Source: Thermogemmatispora carboxidivorans (lineage in GTDB: Bacteria; Chloroflexota; Ktedonobacteria; Ktedonobacterales; Ktedonobacteraceae). Taken from it: DNA of 64,000 bases. The notes under the pieces were generated by a model. That model made no database searches. It saw only the letters and a program-made list of their open reading frames with translations, and was not told where the DNA came from. Shown here in pieces: positions 17,367 to 26,982 of the stretch. The translations under genes and the position numbers were made by a program. The stretch is from positions 682,001 to 746,000 of the forward strand of contig NZ_JNIM01000001.1 of assembly GCF_000702505.1 (NCBI RefSeq), in the 5' to 3' direction. Numbering within the stretch: the first letter of the stretch is position 1; each line of letters opens with the position of its first letter.

Positions 17367-18467
17367 TTACTGGACGGCGGCAGGCTCTTCAGCAAAGAGG
17401 CGCTGCAAGCGATCGGCCTGGTCGGCGGCGATCAAGTTATCGATAAACTCGTCCAGCTCGCCGTCGAGCACACCCTGCAAATTATAGCGAGTCAGGCCGA
17501 TGCGATGGTCGGTCACGCGGTCCTGGGGGAAATTATAGGTGCGGATCTTCTCGCTGCGGTCGCCCATCTGCACCTGTGAGCGACGCGCTTTCCCCAGTTC
17601 TTCCTGGCGGCGGGCCTCTTCCAGGTCCCAGAGGCGAGCTTTCAAGACCGAGAGCGCCCGCTCCTTATTCTTCAGCTGCGACTTCTCATCCTGGCAGGTG
17701 ACCACCAGGCCGGTGGGCAGGTGCGTAATGCGTACCGCTGAGTCGGTTGTATTCACGCTCTGGCCACCGTGGCCCGTCGAGCGGAAGACATCGATACGGA
17801 TATCGCTCTCCTTGATCTCGATGTTGATCTCCTCGTCGGCCTCGGGCAGCACGATCACCTTTGCTGTAGAGGTATGGATGCGCCCATTCGCCTCTGTCAC
17901 GGGAACGCGCTGGACGCGGTGGGTACCTCCCTCGTATTTCAAGCGGCGATAGGCTCCCTTGCCGCGCACCAGAAAAGTGATATCTTTGAAGCCGCCCTGA
18001 TCGGTCTCGTTCAGGTCGAGAATCTCGATCTTCCAGCGGCGCTGCTCAGCGTAGCGGCTATACATACGGAAGAGATCGGCAGCGAACAGGGCGGCCTCCT
18101 CGCCGCCGGCGCCACCCTGGATCGTCACGATGGCATTCTTCTCATCCATCGCATCTTTAGGGAGCAGAGCCAGCTTGACCTCTTCGGTCAGCTGCTCGCG
18201 GCGCTCTTTCAGGCGCGTGCTTTCCTCACGCGCCAGCTCGCGCAGTGCGGGGTCGTCGCTTTCGCGCTCCAGCTCCTCGGCCTCCTCCAGTTCTTTGAGC
18301 GTTGTGCGCAGCTGATAATATTTCTGAACGACTTCTTCTAACTCGGCCTGCTCACGCCCGTAGCGTTGGAGCAGAGGGATATTGCTCAAAACCTCCGGCT
18401 GGGCCATGAGCGTATTCAGTTCCTCGTAGCGATTGGCCAGACTTTCAAGCTTCTGCATTAAATCCAT
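17367..18467 (-). CDS. prfA: Peptide chain release factor 1
   Basis: A 366-residue class I release factor that recognises UAA and UAG in the ribosomal A site and hydrolyses peptidyl-tRNA. Seen: RVPVTEANGRIHTSTA, which contains the RF1-type PxT anticodon-like motif (PVT) and the RF1-specific GRIHTS; GHGGQSVN with the catalytic GGQ; and RTYNFPQDRVTDHRIG near the end. RF2 carries SPF instead of PxT, so this is RF1. The ATG at 18467 follows GAGGGATC and gives the usual family length; an open frame upstream is not conserved sequence. No prmC methyltransferase gene is next to it in the window. Confidence 0.98.
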   Translation of the reverse strand: MDLMQKLESLANRYEELNTLMAQPEVLSNIPLLQRYGREQAELEEVVQKYYQLRTTLKELEEAEELERESDDPALRELAREESTRLKERREQLTEEVKLALLPKDAMDEKNAIVTIQGGAGGEEAALFAADLFRMYSRYAEQRRWKIEILDLNETDQGGFKDITFLVRGKGAYRRLKYEGGTHRVQRVPVTEANGRIHTSTAKVIVLPEADEEINIEIKESDIRIDVFRSTGHGGQSVNTTDSAVRITHLPTGLVVTCQDEKSQLKNKERALSVLKARLWDLEEARRQEELGKARRSQVQMGDRSEKIRTYNFPQDRVTDHRIGLTRYNLQGVLDGELDEFIDNLIAADQADRLQRLFAEEPAAVQ

Positions 18468-19505
18468 AGATGATCCCTCGCTGACTGGCTGGTACTGATC
18501 TCGCGGCAAGGCTTCCCTCTCTCTCTGGTGGGCCAGGTGCTGGCAGCTGTGCCGCTCCGCGTCTCTGGGCCTCTTGCCCCTGCAGAGTGACCAGCCTGAC
18601 CTGACCGGTGATTGTGCCTGGCAGGTGGTAGCCGTGCTATCGTGCCGCAGTGCGCGCGCATCCGGTGTCGCGTTGCAAGGATCGAACCGGTATGCTGTGC
18701 AGAGGATCTCGGCAGGAGAGCAGTTCAAGCAGCTTGTCACGCTGACACATGCAGAGCAGGCATGGCCCTGTTCTGTTCTGTTCTGAGCAGAGAAGGAAGT
18801 AGCTACCCGGCAGCGAGCAGGTAGCTCTCAGCGCCAGTTCTCCTGGCGCGATGGGCAACGGATGATAGACGCGGAAGATCGCGCATGATGACAAACAGGA
18901 ACAAGCCCTTTCCATTGTATTATAACACAGCGGCGCCGATCTTTCTGACAGCGCCAGGGTGGTTGCTGTTCTTGGCAAGCATCTCTATACTCAAAAGTGT
19001 GGAGCCTGGAGCGGGCAGGGCCAGACGACGGGGGACCTGGTTCAACCAGGGACCGGGTCAGGCCCGGCGCGAGCCGGGAGAGGAAAAAGCGGCCCACGGC
19101 TTTCGGCTCTCGGCTGAGAGCTGTCTGACGGCCAACGGCGAGGCGGCCCCTTAGCTAAGCTAAGGTAAGGAAGGAGAGAGGCAGAAACGCTGGCGAGACG
19201 GCTCACCCCAGAGAGAGGCATCTTTTGCCCGAAGGGGATGAAACTTGCCGTCCTATCGGATCGTGCCAGGAGCAGGTTCTCTATTTGTGCCAGTGAGGCA
19301 GGGCGCCGGACGGGGCGGGGAACGTGGAACGAGCGCGGAGGAAACGGGCAGCGTAGTTGGTCCTGCCAGCTCATTTGCGCCGCGGGCGGCACGGCGTCCG
19401 AGAGGGACCACTTGCTTCCTGCCGACGACAGAGTAGGCATACGCAACGTGAAGAAAGACAGAAAGAGAAGAGCCTGTCCACAGCGAAAGGATGTGATGAA
19501 TAGCG
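18468..19505. other. 1-kb gap upstream of prfA
   Basis: About 1,040 bases without a gene I can support. On the minus strand a perfect TATAAT at 18924-18919 with a weak -35 (TGTCAG, 20-base spacer) could start a prfA transcript with a leader of about 445 bases. Open frames here lack ribosome sites and recognisable sequence. Confidence 0.45.
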
Positions 19506-20186
19506 ATGGCGAAAGGTAATGGCTTTGCGCCGGTAACAGAAACGCTCAAAGAAGTCCGTGCGCGTACCGCGGAAGTGGCGCGCACCGGCCTCTCAACTGT
19601 CCAGGACAATGTACAGACCGTGCTAGAGCCGCGCCGCCGGCGTCTGCTCCTGAAGCGCCTGCGCCGGGGGCTGCGTAGCACCTCAGAGCGCGCCGAAGAC
19701 CAGCTTCAGCACAAGCGTCAGGCTCTGCAGCGTGCCTGGCGCGACAGCCGTAAACCGGTTGAGCGCTCCCTAGAGGAAGCTCGGCGGGAGGGCAGTCGTC
19801 TCAAAAACGTGCTGAGCGAGCAGTTTAGCCTCCTGCTGGGAGCCTTAGCGGCGGGGCTAGGTCTTCTCCAGGTGGCCGTCGAGCGCAGTATGCGCGACGC
19901 ACGTGGCAGACTGGAGCGCGCGCGAGGCAACCTGGCAGAGGCACGTGTCGCCTGGCAGCAAGAGCGAGAACGACGGGCACGGCGGCGGCGTCGAGCGCGC
20001 ATGCTCTTCCGCTTCGGCCTGCTGGTTGGTATCGTTCTTGCTCTACTCTTTGCGCCGCGTCCGGGTCAGGAAACGCGGCGTCGCCTGGGTGGCTATCTCC
20101 GCAACGTAATTGCCTTTTTCCAGTCGCGGCCATTAGTGCGCTCCGAATCGGAGACTGCCGAGCACGTGCCGCTCAACGTTCGTTAA
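19506..20186 (+). CDS. YtxH-like membrane protein
   Basis: A 226-residue, very Arg-rich protein. Two hydrophobic stretches are seen, at about 106-121 (FSLLLGALAAGLGLLQ) and 167-182 (FGLLVGIVLALLFAPR). The second ends in LLFAPRPGQETRRRL, the signature of YtxH/gas-vesicle-GvpP-like stress proteins (LLFAPxSGxETR). Between them is a long, charged, probably coiled helical region. Function in this family is poorly known; it is linked to general stress in Bacillus. The ATG at 19506 follows AAAGGATGTGATG. The gene ends in a strong terminator shared with the convergent phosphatase gene. Confidence 0.8.
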   Translation: MAKGNGFAPVTETLKEVRARTAEVARTGLSTVQDNVQTVLEPRRRRLLLKRLRRGLRSTSERAEDQLQHKRQALQRAWRDSRKPVERSLEEARREGSRLKNVLSEQFSLLLGALAAGLGLLQVAVERSMRDARGRLERARGNLAEARVAWQQERERRARRRRRARMLFRFGLLVGIVLALLFAPRPGQETRRRLGGYLRNVIAFFQSRPLVRSESETAEHVPLNVR

Positions 20187-20214
20187 GGAGCGGGCGTGAA
20201 TAAGCTCATAAGAG

Positions 20215-20250
20215 AGTGGACAGAAGGTGTGAGCACCTTCTGTCCACTTT
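20215..20250. terminator. Strong hairpin terminator between convergent genes
   Basis: A perfect 15-bp stem (20215-20229 with 20234-20248), loop TGAG, followed by TT on the plus strand. It sits between the ends of the YtxH-like gene and the histidine phosphatase gene and could serve both directions. Confidence 0.75.
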
Positions 20251-20294
20251 GCCTGTCTGATGCCTGGCGGCAGCGCCAGTGAGAGAGCCGCCGC

Positions 20295-20996
20295 TCAACG
20301 CCTCTGAAGGTGGCAAACATCGTTCAGGGCGAAGAGCACGCGCTGAGAACTGGCCACACGCACCACTGTAATCGACGTATTGGCCGCCGGGAAAAAGAAA
20401 TCCCGCTCCAAACCCAAGACCTCGGCCACATAGGCGTTGATCACCCCGCCATGCGCAAAGGCGATCACTCGTCTCCCAAGGTGGGCGTGAGCGATGGCAT
20501 CGAGCGCCGTGACCACGCGAGCCCGGAAGACCTTGGACGGCTCACTGCCCTCGATGGCATCCCAGCTGCCGGCGGCCCCGGCCAGGCGGATAATATCCAT
20601 CTGGCGCTCTTGCAACGTGCGGGCCAACAGCTCTAAATTATCGTGCTCAGCGGGCAGCGGGCGCACCGTGCCGAGCCGGATCTCTTGCAAGTCGGGGACC
20701 ACAATAGGCGTTAAACCCAGGCGCTTGGCCAGAGGAGCGGCGGTCTCCCGGCAGCGGCGCAGAGGGCTACTGTAGATCGCGGCGAACTCCAGGCCAGCCA
20801 GGCGCTCGGCCAGGGCCAGGGCCTGCTCCTGGCCTTTGCGCGAGAGAGGCAGATCATCGTAGATGCCGCCCGGGATCAGCTCATCGGCAGGGGGGAGCGC
20901 GTCACCATGTCGAACCAGGAACAGCTCAGCGGCGTGAGAGCGCCGCAAGAGAAAAGGGTCGTCCTGCAAGAAAGCCATCTCCTCACCAGCATTCAC
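20295..20996 (-). CDS. Histidine phosphatase (phosphoglycerate-mutase-like)
   Basis: A 233-residue branch-1 histidine phosphatase. Seen: LVRHGDA with the phosphorylated His, YSSPLRRCRETAAPL with the conserved Arg, IRLGT region and the second catalytic His in AFAHGGVINAYV. The family includes cofactor-dependent mutases and broad phosphatases; the lack of the full mutase insert favours a phosphatase. It starts with GTG at 20996, chosen because CGGAGG is 9 bases upstream; an internal ATG (20978) has its Shine-Dalgarno too close. Only 2 bases separate it from the stop of the phosphotransferase gene, so the two form an operon and may act on the same small molecule. Confidence 0.88.
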   Translation of the reverse strand: MNAGEEMAFLQDDPFLLRRSHAAELFLVRHGDALPPADELIPGGIYDDLPLSRKGQEQALALAERLAGLEFAAIYSSPLRRCRETAAPLAKRLGLTPIVVPDLQEIRLGTVRPLPAEHDNLELLARTLQERQMDIIRLAGAAGSWDAIEGSEPSKVFRARVVTALDAIAHAHLGRRVIAFAHGGVINAYVAEVLGLERDFFFPAANTSITVVRVASSQRVLFALNDVCHLQRR

Positions 20997-20998
20997 TG

Positions 20999-22045
20999 TC
21001 AGCGTCCTCCGCTGCTGCTGCGATGACAGACGTCCAGCGCTCGGCGGGCCAGGGCTGGAATACCCGCCTCCAGCTGCTCAAAGAACGGGTCATCAGTAGT
21101 ACCGGCCCGATAGCGGGCGTAGCTACCCTCCAGCAGGATGGCTAACTTCCAGATCGCCAGGGCCTCATAGAAGTCCATCTCATGCACAGAGCGCCCGCTG
21201 CGCTCAGCGTAGTACTCCTTCAGCTCAGTGCGCGTCATAAAGCCAGGCTGCTCCATGACGCGCCAGGTCTCCGTATCGAGGGCCGGCGGTGGGTCGCCAG
21301 GCTCGCGCCAGAAAGAGAGCAAGTAGCCGAGATCGGCCAGCGGATCGCCGATCGTAGCCATCTCCCAATCGAAGATCGCCACCACTCGTGGCTCATGCTC
21401 CGCATACATCACGTTATCGAGGCGATAGTCGCCGTGGACAATGGTTGACGGTCCAGAGACGGGCAGATGGTCCTTGAGCCACTCCGTCACCATGTCCAGC
21501 TCGGGCAGAGGGCGCTGACGCGAGCGCTCTAGCTGACCGATCCAGCGGCGCAGCTGGCGCTCCAGATAGCCGCTCGGTCTGCCAAAGTCCCCAAGACCCA
21601 CAGCCTGCCAGTCAACCGCGTGCAGCTCGACCAGCGCGTCGATCAATGCCCGGCTAATGGCCTGACGACCCACCTCATCGGAGGCGTAGGGAGGGAGCGT
21701 ATCGCGGATAATATAGCCGTGGACCCGCTCCATGAGATAAAAAGGAGCCCCGATCACGCTCGTGTCCTCGCACGCCAGAAGCACACGTGGTGTTGGCACC
21801 GGGCTATTGTTGAGCGCCTTCAGCACGCGGTATTCGCGCAGCACATCATGGGCAGTTGGCAGCAAAGGGCCGCGTGGTGGCCGGCGCAGTACCCATTGCT
21901 GGTTGCCACGTGTGATGTAGAAGGTCTCATTCGAGTGTCCCCCACGGATACGCTCGATCTGCAAGGGCAGGTCCTCGCCCGGCAGCTGCTCGGCCAGGTA
22001 ACGGCGGAGTTTCTCCTCGTCTATGAGAGGGGGGAGTGTGGTCAT
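20999..22045 (-). CDS. APH-fold phosphotransferase (ACAD10-N-terminus-like)
   Basis: A 348-residue aminoglycoside-phosphotransferase/choline-kinase-fold protein. Seen: IRGGHSNETFYI, WVLRRPPRG (nucleotide-binding Arg/Lys region), IVHGDYRLDNVMY (Brenner motif with catalytic Asp) and AIFDWEMATIGDPLADLGYLL (metal-binding Asp). This is the layout of the ACAD10/11 N-terminal kinase-like domain, thought to phosphorylate hydroxyacyl-CoA type or other small alcohols; substrate is inferred only. The ATG at 22045 follows AAAGGAGGAAGT. It is the first gene of a two-gene operon with a histidine phosphatase, and divergent from the clpE-like gene. Confidence 0.9.
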   Translation of the reverse strand: MTTLPPLIDEEKLRRYLAEQLPGEDLPLQIERIRGGHSNETFYITRGNQQWVLRRPPRGPLLPTAHDVLREYRVLKALNNSPVPTPRVLLACEDTSVIGAPFYLMERVHGYIIRDTLPPYASDEVGRQAISRALIDALVELHAVDWQAVGLGDFGRPSGYLERQLRRWIGQLERSRQRPLPELDMVTEWLKDHLPVSGPSTIVHGDYRLDNVMYAEHEPRVVAIFDWEMATIGDPLADLGYLLSFWREPGDPPPALDTETWRVMEQPGFMTRTELKEYYAERSGRSVHEMDFYEALAIWKLAILLEGSYARYRAGTTDDPFFEQLEAGIPALARRALDVCHRSSSGGR

Positions 22046-22348
22046 ACTTCCTCCTTTATCTACGAGCCTGGGATTCCCTGGAGGGAGCTGCATACAGGAA
22101 CATCGCTATATATGATAGCGCGCGCGCACGCGCTTTGACCAGGCAAACGCGGACCCGTGAGGGCCAGGCGGGGGCGGAGGCAGGAATAATGGCACCTGAA
22201 ACCTCCGTTCTAGATGGTGACGAGAAGGCGAAAGAGAAGTGCGGCGAGAAGATTGCCAGACTGTCTGGCCTCGTTCCCCTCATGGAGAGGCAGAAAGGAG
22301 GGAGGAAGTTGGGAATAAAAGGGGGAGGCTCGGTGTTATTCTGGGTAG

Positions 22349-22375
22349 TTAGCAGTCAAGAGTAGCGAGTGCTAG
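22349..22375 (+). promoter_or_regulatory. CIRCE operator (HrcA site) of the clpE-like gene
   Basis: TTAGCAGTC, 9 bases, GAGTGCTAG. This matches the CIRCE consensus TTAGCACTC-N9-GAGTGCTAA at 16 of 18 positions. It overlaps the -35 box of the promoter at 22373-22402, which is where HrcA repressor would block RNA polymerase. Heat-shock control of the downstream unfoldase follows as an inference. Confidence 0.88.
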
Positions 22376-22402
22376 ACAGCAGTGAAAGATCTGTGCTATA
22401 AT
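22373..22402 (+). promoter_or_regulatory. Promoter of the clpE-like gene
   Basis: TAGACA (22373-22378), 18-base spacer and perfect TATAAT (22397-22402). The leader to the ATG at 22506 is about 97 bases. The remainder of the 460-base gap (22046-22505) has no gene. Confidence 0.7.
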
Positions 22403-22505
22403 GCTGGCAATCACCCGCGTAGATTGCTAAAATTCCCGGGGAGGAAAGAGAGCGGGGCGCCGGAGGTCGGAGCTGCCGCTTCCCCGGTTGAATGAGGAGC
22501 CTGGA

Positions 22506-24737
22506 ATGAAGTGTGAGCGATGTCATAAAAACAATGCCAGCATCTCCGTCGATCTGCTCGTGGAAGGGCGCCATGAGCGGCATTATCTCTGCCAGCAGTG
22601 TGTCGATGAGTTGATGCGCTCATCGATGAACCAGGCGGGGAACTTCTTCGGGCAGGGCTTTCCCGCGGCGGCCTTTGGCTTCTTCAATGGTCATGAGGCG
22701 GCCAACGGGCGCGGGACCAGGACTGCCGAGCGTCAGGCGAGCGGCAACAGCAAGACGCCGACGCTGGACCAGTACGGTCGGGACATTACGGCGGAGGCGG
22801 CACAGGGGAAGCTTGATCCGGCGGTCGGACGTGAGCGCGAGCTGCGCCGCTTGATTACCGTCCTGGGTCGCCGGCAGAAGAACAACCCGGTGCTGATTGG
22901 CGAGCCAGGCGTGGGTAAGACGGCGATTGTCGAAGATCTGGCGCGGCGTATCCATGCGGGTAACGTTCCTGCCCCATTGCGCAACAAGCGTATTGTGGCG
23001 CTCAACATTGGCGGCATGATTGCTGGAGCGATGTTCCGCGGGCAGTTTGAGCAGCGCATGAAGGCCATCCTTGATGAACTGCGGCAGGCGCCGGATGTCA
23101 TCCTCTTCATCGATGAGCTACATACCGTTGTCGGAGCGGGTGCAGCGGAGGGCGCGGTTGGTGCGTCGGATATGCTGAAGCCGGCGCTGGCGCGCGGTGA
23201 GATCCGCTGTATTGGTGCGACGACACTTGACGAATATCGCAAGTACATTGAGAAGGATGCGGCTCTTGAGCGCCGCTTCCAGCCAATCATGGTCGATGAG
23301 CCTTCGGTGGAGGAGGCCATTGCCATGCTGCGCGCCGTGCGGCCCAACTATGAGGCCCATCATGGCGTGACGATCCCGGATGAGTCGATCGAGGCGGCGG
23401 TCAAGCTCTCCGATCGCTACATCAACGATCGTTTCCTGCCCGATAAGGCCATCGACGTCATGGATGAGGCTGCTTCGGCCCTGCGCCTGGAGGCCCTGGA
23501 GAAGGGCATCGTCAGCCCGGCGATGATTACGGAGCTGGAGCAGCAGCTGGCCGATATCCAGGCCAAGAAGGAGGCGGCGGCCAACGCCGAGGACTATGAG
23601 CGTGCGGCCCTCTTGCGCCAGCAAGAGCTGCTGACGCTGCAGAAGCTGGAGAAGGCCCGCTCCGAGGCCGATGCCTCGTTCCAGTTGATTGTGACGCCGG
23701 AGCTCATCGCTCAGGTGGTTGAGAACTGGACGGGTGTGCCAGTAACGCAGATGATGGAGAGCGAGCGCCAGAATCTGCGCGATCTGGAGGAGCGCCTGCG
23801 CAGACATGTCATTGGCCAGGATGAGGCTATCAGCGCGGTGGCTCGGGCCATCCGCCGCTCACGGGCAGGATTGAAAGATCCGAAGAGGCCAATTGGCTCC
23901 TTCCTCTTCCTTGGTCCGACGGGCGTTGGTAAGACCGAGCTGGCCCGTGCTCTGGCGCGCGAGCTGTTCGGTGGCGAGGAGAATATGATCCGCCTCGACA
24001 TGTCGGAGTACATGGAGCCGCATACGGTTTCGCGTCTCTTTGGTAGCCCGCCTGGCTATGTGGGCTATGAGGAAGGGGGTCAGTTGACCGAGCAGGTGCG
24101 GCGTCGCCCCTACAGCGTGATCTTGTTGGACGAGGTGGAGAAGGCCCATCCGGAGGTCTTCAATGCCCTGCTGCAGATCCTGGACGATGGTCGCCTGACC
24201 GATGGTCAGGGTCGCACCGTAGATTTCAAGAATACGGTGCTCATCATGACCAGCAACGCTGGCACCAATGAGCTGAGGAAGGCGGCGCGTATCGGTTTCA
24301 TGCCGATCACTGGCAGTAGCGAGCGCGCGGAGCAGTACGAGGCGATGCGCGAGAAGGCTCTTGAGGGCCTGAAGCAGATGTTCCGGCCCGAGTTCCTCAA
24401 CCGTATCGACCAGATCGTCGTCTTCCATTCGCTGGGCAAGGACGAGCTGTATCGCATCGTTGATCTGCTGCTGGATCAGGTGCGCGAGCGCCTGCGCGAG
24501 CAGAAGATTGAGCTGGTGATCAGCGATGAGGTGCGCGAGTTCTTGCTGCGTGAAGGCTACGACGAGGCATACGGTGCGCGCCCTCTGCGCCGCGCTATTC
24601 AGACGCACATTGATGATACGCTGGCCGATGCCCTGTTGAACGGTGAGATTGCCTCGGGCCAGACGGTGCGCCTGGCGCTGCGCGATGGCCGCGTGGTGGC
24701 CGAGACGGTAGTCCCGGAGGCTGAGCCAGCTGCCTGA
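22506..24737 (+). CDS. clpE: ClpE-like AAA+ protein unfoldase
   Basis: A 743-residue double-ring Hsp100 ATPase. The N-terminus has a zinc finger (Cys3, Cys6, Cys29, Cys32) in place of the usual Clp-N repeat, as in ClpE. First AAA+ domain: Walker A GEPGVGKT (132-139), [11 protein letters not shown]alker B. A UVR-like coiled segment ([20 protein letters not shown]) links to the second domain: GPTGVGKT near 470, [20 protein letters not shown] and a sensor region. An IGF tripeptide in ARIGFMPI fits the ClpP-docking loop, so it likely feeds ClpP. The ATG at 22506 follows GAGGAG. Control by CIRCE rather than a CtsR site is notable for a ClpE. Confidence 0.9.
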   Translation: MKCERCHKNNASISVDLLVEGRHERHYLCQQCVDELMRSSMNQAGNFFGQGFPAAAFGFFNGHEAANGRGTRTAERQASGNSKTPTLDQYGRDITAEAAQGKLDPAVGRERELRRLITVLGRRQKNNPVLIGEPGVGKTAIVEDLARRIHAGNVPAPLRNKRIVALNIGGMIAGAMFRGQFEQRMKAILDELRQAPDVILFIDELHTVVGAGAAEGAVGASDMLKPALARGEIRCIGATTLDEYRKYIEKDAALERRFQPIMVDEPSVEEAIAMLRAVRPNYEAHHGVTIPDESIEAAVKLSDRYINDRFLPDKAIDVMDEAASALRLEALEKGIVSPAMITELEQQLADIQAKKEAAANAEDYERAALLRQQELLTLQKLEKARSEADASFQLIVTPELIAQVVENWTGVPVTQMMESERQNLRDLEERLRRHVIGQDEAISAVARAIRRSRAGLKDPKRPIGSFLFLGPTGVGKTELARALARELFGGEENMIRLDMSEYMEPHTVSRLFGSPPGYVGYEEGGQLTEQVRRRPYSVILLDEVEKAHPEVFNALLQILDDGRLTDGQGRTVDFKNTVLIMTSNAGTNELRKAARIGFMPITGSSERAEQYEAMREKALEGLKQMFRPEFLNRIDQIVVFHSLGKDELYRIVDLLLDQVRERLREQKIELVISDEVREFLLREGYDEAYGARPLRRAIQTHIDDTLADALLNGEIASGQTVRLALRDGRVVAETVVPEAEPAA

Positions 24738-24768
24738 GAGAAGCCTGGCATCTCTGTGCAAGTTAAGG

Positions 24769-24809
24769 CGTCCATCGATCCCCCGATGGGATCGATGGAC
24801 GTTTTTTTT
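24769..24809 (+). terminator. Intrinsic terminator of the clpE-like gene
   Basis: A 14-bp perfect stem (24769-24782 with 24788-24801), 5-base loop and eight T residues (24802-24809). The stop codon of the convergent methyltransferase gene lies in the end of this T-tract. Confidence 0.93.
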
Positions 24810-25509
24810 ATGCCTGTACCTGAGCCGTTGGCTGATCGTTGGGGGGACGTTGCAGCAAGAAATGCTGATAGCCGTCGCCGGTCCTTTCCTCCAGGAGAGC
24901 CAGGCCGGCAGCTTCAAGCCAGATTCGCACTTGCTCCAGTGTGGGATAGTAGTGATAGCCGCCGTGATGGGCGTATTCGCCAGGGACGAGGGGCAGGCCC
25001 TGCTCTCGGCCCAGAAGAAAGGCCCGCTCGCGCTCAGCGCTCTCAATCAGCTCGACGGTCAAATAGAGCAAGCCGCCGGACTTGACAGCTCGACGCAGAT
25101 TGGCAAGCACCAGCGGCCAGTCCTCTGGGGGGACCATCTCCATAGCGTCGATACAGAGCACGGCCTCGAAGGTCTCGCTCTCGTTCAGCTCCTGGAGTCC
25201 TTGCTGTCGGGTTGGTACGGCTGGGAATTTCTCATCTGCGCGCCGCAGCATGCCCGCCGACTGGTCGATGCCGACGAGAGCGTAGCCGCGCTCCAGCATG
25301 AGCCCCCAGTATTTGCCAGTGCCGCAGGCCGCGTCGAGCAGGCAGCTCCCCTGGGGGAGGCGTGCCAGCAGCAGGAGCAGCATCGTAGTGTGTGTCTCGT
25401 CGAGGGTGCCCCAATCGCGATCGTAATCGGGCGCCAGCTGATCGTAGCGCCCGGCGGTCAGGCGTCGCCGTTCCTGCAGCCAGGCGGTGCGCTCTAGGGT
25501 CATTGCCAT
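24808..25509 (-). CDS. Class I SAM-dependent methyltransferase
   Basis: A 233-residue Rossmann methyltransferase. Seen: motif I LLDAACGTGKYWGLML, motif II acidic end GIDQSAGML, and motif IV AVLCIDAMEMVPPEDW, followed by LRRAVKSGGLLYLTV (post-motif strand). The layout is that of Methyltransf_11/25 small-molecule or ubiquinone-type enzymes; the substrate is not known. The ATG at 25509 follows GAGAGGAC; an ATG two codons later (25503) is possible. It lies 28 bases downstream of the MmgE/PrpD gene on the same strand, so the two are probably co-transcribed, which hints at a catabolic or detoxifying role. Confidence 0.88.
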   Translation of the reverse strand: MAMTLERTAWLQERRRLTAGRYDQLAPDYDRDWGTLDETHTTMLLLLLARLPQGSCLLDAACGTGKYWGLMLERGYALVGIDQSAGMLRRADEKFPAVPTRQQGLQELNESETFEAVLCIDAMEMVPPEDWPLVLANLRRAVKSGGLLYLTVELIESAERERAFLLGREQGLPLVPGEYAHHGGYHYYPTLEQVRIWLEAAGLALLEERTGDGYQHFLLQRPPNDQPTAQVQA

Positions 25510-25537
25510 GCCGTCCTCTCTGTTCGCTGGGAAGATG

Positions 25538-26947
25538 CTAGAGCAGATTGGACCATGAGAAGTATTCTAGCCGATCAAGTTGGCGAAGGTGCCTGATGAG
25601 GGCCTCACGCCTGGCAGGCTCCTCAATGGCGGCGGCGGCCAGCTCATGGAAGCGGTCGGCCAGTTGTTCCGCGCTCAAGGGATTTTCGGGATCGCCAAGC
25701 GGATAGCGCACGCTGGCGCGGAAAACCTGGCCATCATCCATCTCCACGCTGGCCGTAGCGCGCCACTCGGCGGGGTAGTAGTGATCCAGGGCGGGATCGC
25801 TCTCGCAGTCGACACGCTGCATCAGGTCGCGGATTGCCGGGTGCTGCAGCCAGGTTTCGCTGAAGGCACTCAGGCCGGCCTGACCGGTGATCAGGGCTAC
25901 GGCGGCCCCGAAGGGCATGCTGAACTGGGCGTCGACGACGTTGCCAGGTCGCCGCTTAGCCTCAATGGGATCGGCGACCAGACCACGCCCGGCGCTCAGC
26001 ACACCGCAGCGTACGCGGTGGATATGGTGCGGATCAGGGGCGTGCTGGCGGCGAATGGCCAGCAGACAGTCGATGGGGCCATGCATATAGCGACAGCAGG
26101 CGTATGGCTTGAGCGAGACGCGCTGAAGGGCGAAGTCCTCTGTGCCGGAAGGTGGCCGCAGCTCCTCTGGAAAGCTGGCATCAGAGTAGGCCCGCAGGAA
26201 GCCGTAGCGTCCATTGAAAATCTCCTGCGGCCCGCGAAAGCCTGCGGCGGCCAGGCGCGCGGCAGTGATGCCGGCGTGGGCGCTCCAGCCGGGGTGCAGG
26301 CGTTTGGTCCAGGCACCATCATCGAGATAGGCTAACGAGCCAGCTGCCATGCTACCGGCGATGCCCAGAGCCTGCGCTGTCTGCTCTGCAGAGAGACCCA
26401 GGAGGCGAGCGCTGGCGGCGGCAGCGCCGAAGGTGCCGCAGAGCGCGGTTGGATGGAAGCCGCGAGCGTAGGCCGAAGCGGGATTGAGGGCGGCGCCGAG
26501 GCGCAGCGTAAGCTCATAGCCAGCCACCACGGCGGCGTAGAGATCATTGATAGGAGCGGCCAGCTGTTCGGCCAGTGCCAGAGCCGCTGGAAAGATTGCC
26601 ACACCCGGATGCAGTGACGAGCGGTTCTCGACGTCGTCCATCTCCAGACCGTGAGCGGCCACACCGTTGACCAGGGCGGCCCAGGCAGCTTCGGCGCGCT
26701 CATCGCGTCCTAGCAGTGTGGCCCCAGGTCTGTCGGACGGGAGAGCGGCCCCTGCTCGCGGGGATTGCACAACTCCCATCGTCACCAGCAGTTGATAGGC
26801 TGCCTCACTGGATGGGAGCCGTGCGCCGCCTAGGGCGACAGCCAGATGGTCAAGCAAGAGATCACGAACTCTGGCGCGCACCCGCTCGGGCAGGGCCGTC
26901 CCTTCCAGCGAGGAGCAGAAGCGTGCCAGCGCTTGCGTTGCGCTCAT
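25538..26947 (-). CDS. MmgE/PrpD family protein
   Basis: A 469-residue member of the 2-methylcitrate dehydratase/aconitate-decarboxylase family. Seen: DLLLDHLAVALGGARLPSS (start of the helical domain), AALVNGVAAHGLEMDDV (family active-site region with His and Asp residues), SSLHPGVAIFPAALALAEQ, FHPTALCGTFGAAAASARLLG and LKPYACCRYMHGPIDCL. The family dehydrates methylcitrate or decarboxylates cis-aconitate; no prpB or prpC gene is adjacent, so the substrate is open. It is divergent from the ArsR-type regulator, with a palindrome between the two start sites, and is followed at 28 bases by a methyltransferase. Confidence 0.88.
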   Translation of the reverse strand: MSATQALARFCSSLEGTALPERVRARVRDLLLDHLAVALGGARLPSSEAAYQLLVTMGVVQSPRAGAALPSDRPGATLLGRDERAEAAWAALVNGVAAHGLEMDDVENRSSLHPGVAIFPAALALAEQLAAPINDLYAAVVAGYELTLRLGAALNPASAYARGFHPTALCGTFGAAAASARLLGLSAEQTAQALGIAGSMAAGSLAYLDDGAWTKRLHPGWSAHAGITAARLAAAGFRGPQEIFNGRYGFLRAYSDASFPEELRPPSGTEDFALQRVSLKPYACCRYMHGPIDCLLAIRRQHAPDPHHIHRVRCGVLSAGRGLVADPIEAKRRPGNVVDAQFSMPFGAAVALITGQAGLSAFSETWLQHPAIRDLMQRVDCESDPALDHYYPAEWRATASVEMDDGQVFRASVRYPLGDPENPLSAEQLADRFHELAAAAIEEPARREALIRHLRQLDRLEYFSWSNLL

Positions 26948-26982
26948 AGAGCACCTCGTCTCTTTCTGTGGGAGGTTCCTCG

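Noticed and set aside
25580..26335. Plus-strand open frame of 251 codons opposite the MmgE/PrpD gene
   Set aside because: Antisense shadow of a gene with clear family motifs on the minus strand.
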